Notes under the pieces: model-generated | Databases searched by the model: none | What the model was told of the DNA's origin: nothing | What the model saw: the letters and a program-made list of their open reading frames with translations, nothing else | Origin: Phoronis ovalis | Lineage: Eukaryota > Phoronida > Phoronidae | DNA length: 24,295 bases | NCBI GenBank assembly: GCA_028565635.1 | Contig: JAOXYB010068389.1 | Location: forward strand, 1-24,295 | Reading direction: 5' to 3' | Part shown: piece by piece, positions 11,601 through 19,584 of the stretch | How positions within the stretch are numbered: the first letter of the stretch is position 1 | Layout: each line of letters starts with the position of its first letter | Position numbers and translations under genes: made by a program

Positions 11601-14600
11601 TTATTAAGCCCTAAGTAACTACTAAAAGCTGTTAATTACCCAGGTCATCAAAGGTCAAAACCGAAAGATGCAACCCAGTGCCACTGCACCAACGCTAATG
11701 TAATTTCGTCAATTCAACACAATGCACACATGTTTTGAAACTTTTTTGCAAGAAGCCTCTACTATACCATCATTTACACACAGGTATTTTTCGCAGTCAT
11801 CAATTAATTCAAAATGATGTTGTGTCTGCTGATATATTTGTGGTACATTTATTATGTCCATACAGTGCCCCAAATAAACATGCACTCTGCCTAGCACAAA
11901 ACAGTATCTAGCCTGTTTATTATCTTTGCAGTCAAAAAAACAGTAAGGATTCTCCACAAATATTTGATCTTTTTATCCAACTCCCACAACATATAAGTGA
12001 TATTGTAATAATTGATACATGGTATTTGTATCCTAAGATACATGAACAGTCTGAAAAGATTTCAAGAGAGTTCATTGAGGAATCGTTACGCCCGAGCTGC
12101 ATTAGTACTCACCCGATATCGTCCAAACTCGCATGATAAGTCTAATGCAGTCTTGAAATCTTTATTGATGATGGTTGGGTCGGCATGATGATCAAGTAAC
12201 ATCTGTACCTGAAATAATACACCAACACAGTACAGTTATGTATCAATAACCTGTCCTGATATAAAACTAAAGTTAGAAATAATGTGATAGGCTACATGAC
12301 AACTGCACAACTTTACATACTCAATAAATTCAAAAGTATCTAGATTCCTTTTCAAATTAGCTTGCTACGTCATGAACGGATGATGCACGCTAGTTACATC
12401 ATGAATGGGTGCTCTGCATGATACACTGAATGAAGCACCATTGTAATTTATGGGAGGTGTGCTTAAAATCGTTTGTTTTTGTTAGCAAATTGAAATGCAC
12501 TCAAAGATTAAAATGACTGAGTGCAAGTTTGATACAACATCTTTCAACAGTGACAAGTTAGTTTTGCATGTAAATATAAACACAAATTTCCACATGCTGG
12601 TGCATGACAACAGTCCTGATTATGAGAAACCCCTCAATTTTTTCTCACATAAATTTTGAAATAAAGCAGGCCTCCCCAGCTTTCATTCTAGGTTAACAAC
12701 TGCTACTGGAAGTTAGTATTGTAAGTGTTTTGGTGATTAATGGATATCATAATTGATTTAAAATAGCTGATTTTATGAGGTAAAAGTACTTTGAAATTTT
12801 GATTGATAGAGCATAAGGAAGCATTGTGTTTTAATTGACCAGAAATTTAAGTTAACAAAATACTCATTACCTGTCTAACAACCCCAACTCCCCTGCCAAG
12901 AAAATTCAAAAACAACTCCTGTCATGCTTAACTGGTGTACCAATCAACATGGCCTTAACTTTGGAATCAGAAATTTTTCAAAGAAAAATCCATCACTTGA
13001 CAGTATCTGCTAATGTGGTTTAATAGTTTACTGTTGGCCATGTGCAAATTGATAAGTAATAAGCAGAAAAAGACAGGTTAAGGGTATTACAAATAAACAC
13101 CTCATTTCCAAGTCTAAATACTGATAAGGAAACAATAATTTGTAATAAACATTTAGATAAGTATAGAATGCATTATGATCAAAACCTACATATACACTGT
13201 ACACTTTGTACTCAGCAAGTGAAACACACATTGGAAAAAGGATACATACACATACATCTGAATTAGACTCGCTCCTACCACAGGTCTTACAAGAGCTCTC
13301 AAAGGAATACAACCTCATAAAACATACAAAATTGCAACCTTTACATAGCAGAAGTTGTTACCATAGAAAACACACAGCTGCAATGTGCACAAAAATATTT
13401 CTGACATGAGGAGCCCGGGGGGGGGGGGGAGGGTCAATTTATGGTACAGGGGTGAGGCCCAGGCCTCAAAACCCTATACCCGTTGCAAGCCAGCCATGGC
13501 AAAAAAACATACCCCTTTATAAGCAAATATGATTTTCGGGACCCATTGTTATATTTTGGGACCCGTTGTTAGCAATGAGCTAAAAATATACCCCGTTGCA
13601 AGCGTCCAGGGCTGAAATATATACCCTGTTGCAAGCAGGGTCCCTAAAAAACCATTCCCCATAGGGCGGCACTTATTCATGTATGATTAGAAATTTTCTT
13701 TTGCTTTTCAAAATTATTTAAGGATTAAACAGATTTAGCCTACCACATCAGTATGTCCATGTTGGCAAGCCAAATGTAATGGAGTTTCTCCGTCATTTGC
13801 AGGTTCATTGGTACATGAATGCCACTGGAGTAAAAGATCAACAGGATTTGGTTTCCCTTGCCATGCAGCATAGTGTAGGGGTCTCATACCTACAAAAACA
13901 GCAGAATGTTACCAAACAATAAGGTTTTGTAGTCATTGCACTACAAGCAACAGACTTGTCGGTGAGTTAGGTTGCAGAAATGCACATGCGGCTATTACTT
14001 TGAGTAACAAAGTCTGACATAATTAAGAATTACATGTATCATATCCTTAGTAGCAAAATGTTCCCAAGTAGATAGTATAGATTATTGCTTTTTGTGTCTC
14101 AATGTTCAAGGAGTTTATGTATTCACTACTGTTTCTCTGATGCAATCATAATGTTTGTTACCCTTGTCATCCCTTATATCCACCACTGCTCCATTCTCTA
14201 GCAACATTTTCATGATGTCTGTATTTCCTTGCAGTGCAGCTTGGTGTAAGGCGGACATTCTAAAATATTAAGTACAAATTTAAATTTTAAAAAATGTACT
14301 CAAATATATGAGTCATATGTAAATTTGGTACCAAGTACCTGTAGGTACCAGCATGCCAATGTTATTCTGTTTCTTGTGATGGCCAGAACTCAACTGATAG
14401 AATAACAGCTATCAAAGACACCTCTTGTACCAAATGTTTTATAACAGGAAAAAGCCATAGAAAAACACCTGTCAACACCATGAATCCATTATCCATGGTA
14501 CAGCAACTCCAGGGAACAATGGAAAAAACTTGAACATCTCTTGTGGATATGTGGTAATGTTCCACTTTTTTTTAAATTAAAAGTTGGGCAGACATTCAAG

Positions 14601-17600
14601 TTCTCCATAGGGCAGACATGTGAACAGCATTAAGAGCAGACCAACAATTACATAATATCAATGTTCCTTGACATCAACAACTACTTACTACCATCAAGAA
14701 CACCAACTCTGGCTGTTTAAACAAATATTGGCTCAGTATATAAACACCAGAACAGCAACTCAAGTTAGCTTTGAATCATTTATAAATGTGTCAATTTATG
14801 ATATATATGGAGTCCTACCCATGCTGGACATGAAATCATAACAGTGGATTCATGAACATGTGTCAAGTACAACACAATTAAATCATATGGTAGAAACATA
14901 AACCTCCATCCAGTACATATAGTTTAAAATAGGCGGAGCTTTCAATAGCTGTCAATCAAAGCTCATCAATTATGTCACAACCACACAAATCGATGTTGTA
15001 GTTAGTATTTACCAAGTATGATTTGTAAAGTTTCATACAGCAAGAAAATTCATCACTGCTTTGAAACAACAAACACAATCATTAATCAGGAGGCAGATAC
15101 CTGCACATTACTAAGTTCCATAAAAGTCCATCAAACTAATAATTATTGTGTCAAAGAAGCTCCACATAACTAGTTCCCAAAGATAACAAGTCAAGTCCTT
15201 ATTTATGATGTAATCAACTTAAAGATACAAATTTTACCCTAGATATGTAAAAGCATAAAGTTTTTAGTGATGATGGAATATGTATTTAAGATTTATATAA
15301 GCATACACACACCATTCCAACAAATGTCTTATAAAATACACATCATATCCTGACTGAGAAAGTTTTCCACTGAAATACATGACAGGTTGCATAACAGAGA
15401 TGTGAGGAATTTAAAACTTTGTCATTAAGGTTATCAAAACAGCTAATACAACAGTGCAATTTGTTTCATGAGACTCATCATAAATTATGACAGCAGCTAA
15501 TAAAACATGGTCTTTACATTAACTTCATTAACAAATGTGGTAAAATTTATTTTACAAACAGAACTTCTATATCAGCACTAATGTTATAAAGTCACTTTTA
15601 TCTGGGGCTGTTAAACATTTTAAGGTATATGGAGCACTGTAGAAGAAGAACAAATTACACACTATGTTTTGTTAAAGAGCAGAGAAGATAATAGCAGTTA
15701 TCCATTTCAATATTTTTAGACATCTTTCATAACTAGAAGTGTAATGAAATATAATGGGCTGATTCCTTGTTAAATGAAATGTAAAGAAGCCACATAGAAA
15801 ATGGTACTTCAGAAAACTCTTCTGTTTATTTTCACTAATTTCAGACCAACCTTTTTCCAGAATAAGACTTTCTTGACCACTATACCAAATGTTCGGCAAA
15901 GTATCAAAAGAAATACTGTACACTTTAAAGGAAAAAACTTAGTTCCTCTTCATAACTTACATCTGTTTGTGAGACTGGAACAACAAAATTGTTAAATACT
16001 TTAGGATCTGATACCAATCACAAATGTTATGTTTAAACCCTTCAACAGAAATAACATAAACTTGGCACCTCAGTCTTTTTACAACTACGACAAATCAGAT
16101 TGTGATAGCAAAACCCCTGTCATGAATCTATGACACAGTATCTGTACTGTTTACATTTACAGTGTCTTTATCATACCTTATCATGATTTTTATTTTGAAT
16201 CCAGATGGATTTAGAACATATCACCTATTCAAAGTAATATGTCACATCTGACCTATGCACACAACCCTTGGCTTGGAAAAAGCTTAATTTAAAATTTTCA
16301 TTCAAATAAGTTACTGTGTTTCAAAAAATTGTATCTAAATTACAACTCTCTTCAGCATTCTCGCCTACAAGGCTACTATGTACTGTACGTACATAACTAT
16401 GTTTATAGGTACAACAAATACATGTATGACCTGTCATCAATCAGGAACGTCATTAATTTGTCAAAGACACAATTGTACCTTACCTGTGTTTTCAGAACAC
16501 TGCACAACAAAATGATAGACTACCTCTAGACAGTAGCACCCAGAACATATGCTTTAAAAACTACTTACTCTAAGGTCAAGAACTGCAGACAAACAAACAA
16601 ATCACACCTCTATAATTTATTTGTCAAGAACACAGTCTAAATAAAAAGTTGGCAAAGTTTGCTTCTAGGTATAGAAGAGGTCACCGATACACATGGTTCG
16701 ATGGGTACATAGCAGTACCTGTATGCTGGGGTATGATTGATATAATATTGATTTGACACTCAGTGGAATTAATAATTTGAAGCCCAAGTGTAGTTTTATG
16801 TGGTTTGATATATAATGAGCCGAGTTGTTTACATAAACCACTTTTCAAGTTTTTTCCAAATCCTTCCTTTTTTCCTTTTTGAGGGCTTTAATCTTTGCAC
16901 AAACAATCTTTACATATCTAGCCATAAATTAGTGTCTCATATTTTATAATTTTGCTTGGCTGAAAAAATATGAAATTTTAAAAGTTTCGTTAATTTTATC
17001 TGCTGTAAAATTTTGAAAATTCATATTTTTTTATCAAGTAAAATTTCAAACATCCCTAACTATACATGTACAGATTGTAGGTTTAGTGGTTTTTGACATA
17101 TTCTTTTGAATTTTACATTTCAAAAATGAACACAACATTTATTCTTGGAACTCCTTTTGGGGTAAACAGCTAAAATAGTCTACTGACCTGCAACTCTGTA
17201 GATTCCAGGATTAACCTCCAAAGATACTGGAATGAGATTGTTTGATCTTCACAGACAAGGAGTCATAATATTACATAATTATGTAATTACTGAACTAATT
17301 ATTAACTATTGTGAACATTTTCTCAGCCTGTTCACATATGGTCTAAGTGCTCAACAGAACTATGCCTGTACTGTTACAGTCTCCACTTTCAGAGTAAATA
17401 CATTTTAATGTTATAAAATATCACTTTATACATAACACCTAATATTATGTCAGTGGCATTATAGAGACTAATTATTGTAATTACAAGTTTATACCTGTGT
17501 GAATTTATTATTATCAGTAAGTTAGATAAACATAATCAGATAATAAGCCATCACTCAAGGGGATTCATGGTAGTTAACTATGCATAATTGATTAACTAGT

Positions 17601-19584
17601 TTATGTAAAGTTATGTCTAGGCTGTTTGTAAATACACATTGTGTATGCATTATTGATGTGATACTTGACTTGAGATACAATGGGAATTTATAAATAGGGT
17701 ATTCCTTAAAATTAATTTGTGTTCTAATTATATCAGGGTGTAATCTATTGCTAGTTGACAATTTTACCCTTATTTTTTCATTTATATCAATAAATAAATC
17801 ATTCTTAGTAATGAAAATAGAAATATAAAAATTGGAATTTTGGGCCCAAGAATTAAACTATTACTAGTTTAATTTGATTAAATATATGTTACAGGTAAAA
17901 AAAAAAATTATCATCACTTTAAGTAATTTGAGTGGAGAAGTGTCAGTTTGAAAAAAAAATGTACAAAAATAACAAACTTTATTCAGAACTAAGCCCCCGT
18001 CTCCTTGGTAAGGTATGTTGTGCACATATTAACATCTTGCATCTTTCATAAGAACAAACGGCAGTACAAAGTAAATGACCATTCAATCTAAAAGGGAATC
18101 TCATAGAATTAATTTAAATTTAGACTGAAATTCCCTCCAGAAAGTAATATACCAAGCACTACTTAAAATTGCATGTCAAGTCCTAGGGGTAAGGTCATTC
18201 AATATAACAATATTTCTATTGCAGTCGAAGCTAAATTATTGAATGACTCTAGACAGGACATTTGTGATTTTCTGCTCATTTAAATAAAGTCCAGCTTCAG
18301 CCTGGGCTTCAGCATAGATTGTCTAGTCCTGAAAGCAATAAATACACAATATATAGGTAATAAAACTGGCCATATGCTGTTAAACTATGCTGCCAATTGT
18401 GTTCATCAGAGTCAATTATCCCTAATTTCACAACACATGGGAAATGTAATTCACTTATCCGAACTGATACTGTCCCAGATACAAAGTGATTGCTACACAA
18501 ACTTTCCGAATTAAATAAACGCCTCCAATCTGTTATTATTTTACAACCTTTTACAATTACCTAACGAAGTAAAAGACATAAGACTGGTCAATGTAAATGT
18601 ACTAACTAGCATCCCGCAGTGGTTTTTAAGACTTATTGATGAGCAGCAGGCAAGGTAATAACTTTCATTAGCCTACATAGTTACAATAGATTGTGTCAGT
18701 CAGTGCATGTTATAAAATGAAAGTTATTCCTGAAACTGGTTAAATTCCAATATAATTTTTTATACTTGCATAATCATAGGCCTCTTCATTTACAGGCATA
18801 CTGGACAAAATCATACACCACTAGACAAAATAAATACATCCATACTTTCCCAAAACTACCAGCAGAAGAGAGAGAGATTACAGTTGGTTAAACATCATTT
18901 TCTAATTCAAGCAACATATTAACTGAACATTAAGTTAAAACTGCACACATTACTATACACAATCTCTCTAGACGTCTTTCTGATAAAATGCTTCACTTTT
19001 ACTATGTGAAGGGTAAAACAGAGCTTGGAACACCTGCATGCTTTTTGTGTAATACTGGCATCCTAGATACCCTTTAGGTAAGCCTCTGTTTGAACAGTAT
19101 CAGGGTACAAACTTGATCTCATATTATGACAAAACAGACTCTCATAAAAAGCTTTCTGAAGTAACAAAAACTGTCAACTGCACTTTTCTTGCTATAAATA
19201 TTTACTAAGAGAGGATTCCAAAGTTTCTTGTAAAGATCAAAATAGCCTAGTAAACTTCAAACATTCCAGAACTATTGGGTCTAAAGAGCTTGAAGGGCTT
19301 TTGTAACTGAACTGATAAAATGTAATAATATACAGTGCAAAAATTAAATCTCTGCAATTGTCATGGTGACCTGTTTTTCACAAGAGTGACACTATAGCAG
19401 AACCTATCTAATCCAAAGTGACCTTTACAACAGACTCTTGGAAAAGAAGTGTTGAGTGCAACAGAAAGTGAACAGTGTAGTTTGTGGATTTGTACTCTGA
19501 CTCGAGATACAACAATGAATACTTACCCATCATTGTCTTGATAGTTGATGTTCAATCTCTTATGACCATGCCCAATTGTTAATT
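2524..19584 (-). CDS. CASKIN: Caskin orthologue, ankyrin-repeat part (seven exons, partial at both ends)
   Basis: Caskins are cytoplasmic multidomain scaffolds with N-terminal ankyrin repeats, an SH3 domain and two SAM domains. Mammalian Caskin1 binds the synaptic kinase CASK, and the Drosophila orthologue acts with the receptor phosphatase Lar in axon guidance. Seven minus-strand exons join in frame to 248 residues, numbered here from the first whole codon of 19584. ANK1 is about 17-50, ANK2 51-82, ANK3 83-116, ANK4 117-150, ANK5 157-189 and ANK6 190-221. A capping half repeat follows at 222-248. Diagnostic stretches are [52 protein letters not shown] and [13 protein letters not shown]. These match remembered vertebrate Caskin almost position for position, including the extended ANK4-ANK5 linker. 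Intron phases in order are 1,2,1,0,0,2,0,1. The start codon, SH3 and SAM exons are outside the window. Other ANK-SAM proteins such as ANKS1 lack the TALDIV...FTT end. Whether it equals CASKIN1 or CASKIN2 cannot be decided; invertebrates usually have one copy. Confidence 0.93.
5053..5082. repeat. 12-bp perfect inverted repeat
   Basis: TTCATTAATAAA (5053-5064) and TTTATTAATGAA (5071-5082) are exact reverse complements separated by 6 bases, giving a compact AT-rich hairpin. No function can be assigned. Confidence 0.85.
7217..7235 (-). promoter_or_regulatory. CTCF-like binding site
   Basis: The minus strand reads TTGGCAGTAGGGGGCGCTA. The AGGGGGCGCTA half matches the core of the vertebrate CTCF consensus exactly, and the left half matches in part. 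CTCF and its core motif are conserved through Bilateria. The site is isolated and GC-rich within AT-rich intron. The same 11-mer also occurs at the edges of some dispersed repeats, so a repeat-derived origin is possible. Confidence 0.4.
7603..7711 (-). CDS. CASKIN: Caskin exon f: end of ANK5 and first helices of ANK6
   Basis: This exon is 109 nt. It enters in phase 2, with its first G completing an AGG Arg, and leaves in phase 0. The acceptor is the T-rich tttttctag and the donor is ATGGAC|gtaagt. It reads [13 protein letters not shown] and then [18 protein letters not shown] and KLLMD. LLLQAG(I/V)[17 protein letters not shown](C/Y)GK is the most recognisable run of the Caskin ankyrin domain. 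The open frame continues past both splice sites for some distance, but the extra residues do not resemble the family. Confidence 0.96.
7712..10675 (-). other. Intron between exons e and f (2,964 bp)
   Basis: A phase-2 GT-AG intron. I see nothing recognisable in it. The longest minus-strand open frame (8441-8665) starts at TTG, resembles no family I know and has no supporting splice signals. Confidence 0.85.
10676..10806 (-). CDS. CASKIN: Caskin exon e: end of ANK4, extended linker, start of ANK5
   Basis: This exon is 131 nt, entering in phase 0 and leaving in phase 2, with acceptor cttcttgtag and donor ATAATAAG|gtaagg. It reads [18 protein letters not shown], a charged linker ([11 protein letters not shown]) and [14 protein letters not shown] plus a split Arg. 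The linker is longer than a normal ankyrin loop, and the same extended loop is present in vertebrate Caskins, which supports the family call over a generic ankyrin protein. The ANK5 TPLH is TCLH here, a lost proline. LHLAAKNGH with the hydrophobic continuation is identical or nearly so to the vertebrate proteins. Confidence 0.95.
10807..12112 (-). other. Intron between exons d and e (1,306 bp)
   Basis: A phase-0 GT-AG intron. It contains a 20-bp perfect AT palindrome at 11327-11346 and a cysteine-rich GTG-initiated open frame at 11709-11957. I do not call that frame a gene. Otherwise it is plain AT-rich sequence. Confidence 0.85.
11327..11346. repeat. 20-bp perfect AT palindrome
   Basis: The sequence reads ATTATAATAA followed directly by its reverse complement TTATTATAAT. 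It consists only of A and T and may well be a chance product of composition. Confidence 0.85.
12113..12208 (-). CDS. CASKIN: Caskin exon d: end of ankyrin repeat 3, start of repeat 4
   Basis: This exon is 96 nt, exactly 32 codons, in phase 0 at both ends. It runs from acceptor ttatttcag to donor CGATATCGG|gtgagt. It reads [18 protein letters not shown] and then [14 protein letters not shown]. The first piece is the second helix and finger of ANK3. The second is the first helix of ANK4 with the CEFGR motif seen in Caskin (TPLDLACEFGR). The usual TPLH of an ankyrin repeat is TALD here, the D being a Caskin-like substitution. Confidence 0.94.
12361..12420. repeat. Diverged two-copy tandem duplication
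   Basis: 12361-12389 and 12390-12420 align with about 22 of 29 matches and a 2-nt indel. They share the core TACxTCATGAAxGG. Most differences are transitions, as expected for an older duplication. Confidence 0.6.
13404..13682. repeat. GC-rich interspersed repeat with internal short repeats
   Basis: The block opens with a 13-G run (13417-13429) and is far richer in G and C than its surroundings. It contains three near-identical copies of TATACCC(C/T)GTTGCAAGC at 13475-13490, 13587-13603 and 13620-13636. It also has two adjacent copies of a unit around TTTT(C/G)GGGACCC(A/G)TTGTT near 13534-13570. Related-looking repeats with a C/G-run end and repeated GGGTATA-type units are common in marine invertebrate genomes; that comparison is from memory. 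Both borders are approximate, and I see no clear terminal inverted repeat or target-site duplication. No coding capacity is visible. Confidence 0.6.
13744..13889 (-). CDS. CASKIN: Caskin exon c: ankyrin repeats 2 and 3 (start)
   Basis: At 146 nt this is the longest exon in the window. The acceptor is ctgtttttgtag and the donor is GATGTG|gtaggc, with a non-consensus +5 and +6 but a phase that fits. It completes a split Gly and then reads [20 protein letters not shown], a divergent finger with Trp and Cys, and [16 protein letters not shown]. The first part is ANK2. Its second helix is unusual in having PNP where most repeats carry polar or charged residues. The second part is the TPLHLAxxxGH core of ANK3, which exon d finishes. 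Vertebrate Caskin has [12 protein letters not shown] and PLHLAAQHGHYDV here. Confidence 0.95.
14162..14259 (-). CDS. CASKIN: Caskin exon b: ankyrin repeat 1
   Basis: This 98-nt exon follows acceptor aatattttag and ends at AAGG|gtaaca, a weak but usable donor. It enters in phase 2, with its first A completing a GGA Gly, and leaves in phase 1. It encodes [20 protein letters not shown] and then [12 protein letters not shown]. The SALHxAALxG turn and the VDIxD loop are the ANK1 helix-turn-helix and finger of Caskin. Only 272 bases separate it from the next exon, the shortest intron in the window. The Met at its start is internal and should not be taken as the gene start, because the exon upstream continues the conserved frame. 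Confidence 0.93.
16955..17038. repeat. Imperfect inverted repeat, 21-bp core arms
   Basis: Arm 16963-16983 and arm 17011-17031 pair at 19 of 21 positions. A further CTTG/CAAG pair lies just outside (16955-16958 and 17035-17038). The loop is 27 bases. The arms are almost entirely A and T, so chance or a relic miniature transposon are both possible. Confidence 0.6.
17270..17287. repeat. 18-bp perfect palindrome with ATTA cores
   Basis: ATTACATAATTATGTAAT is a perfect palindrome. Further TAATTA sites follow at about 17285 and 17296, forming a small cluster of homeodomain-type core sequences. Confidence 0.8.
18180..18259. repeat. Inverted repeat with hairpin-precursor proportions
   Basis: GTCATTCAATA (18194-18204) pairs exactly with TATTGAATGAC (18237-18247). 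An outer GTCCT (18180-18184) pairs with AGGAC (18255-18259) across an internal loop. The terminal loop is 32 bases. Confidence 0.6.
19527..19584 (-). CDS. CASKIN: Caskin exon a: lead segment before ANK1
   Basis: This 58-nt exon is the most 5' one I can support. It follows a good acceptor (tttgtttcag) and ends at GATGG|gtaagt. It enters in phase 1 and leaves in phase 2. The readable residues are [18 protein letters not shown], followed by a split Gly. They align with the Caskin segment LLGSTKKINVNFQDPDG just before ankyrin repeat 1. The first codon is xAA, and x cannot be T because that would make a stop, so the upstream exon must end in A, C or G. The exon has no in-frame ATG, so the initiator exon lies further upstream. 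Confidence 0.88.

Larger units (their letters stand above)
12209..13743 (-). other. Intron between exons c and d (1,535 bp)
   Basis: A phase-0 GT-AG intron. It carries a diverged tandem duplication at 12361-12420 and, near its 5' end in transcript direction, a GC-rich repeat element at about 13404-13682 lying only about 60 bases from the donor of exon c. Confidence 0.85.
14260..19526 (-). other. Intron between exons a and b (5,267 bp)
   Basis: A phase-2 GT-AG intron and the largest complete one here. It holds several inverted repeats (16955-17038, 17270-17287, 18180-18259) and an ATTA-rich cluster near 17270-17310. Long early introns often carry enhancers, but nothing here proves that. No extra coding exon is needed, because exons a and b join directly in the family alignment. 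Confidence 0.85.

Noticed and set aside
11709-11957. Minus-strand 82-residue cysteine-rich open frame in the intron between exons d and e
   Set aside because: It begins with GTG rather than ATG, resembles no family I know, has no signal peptide and breaks no phase in the Caskin chain. It is treated as a chance open frame.
14326-14350. GGTACC-based inverted repeats near the exon b acceptor
   Set aside because: The arms are only 6-7 bp and are built from one common palindrome, so no significance can be claimed.
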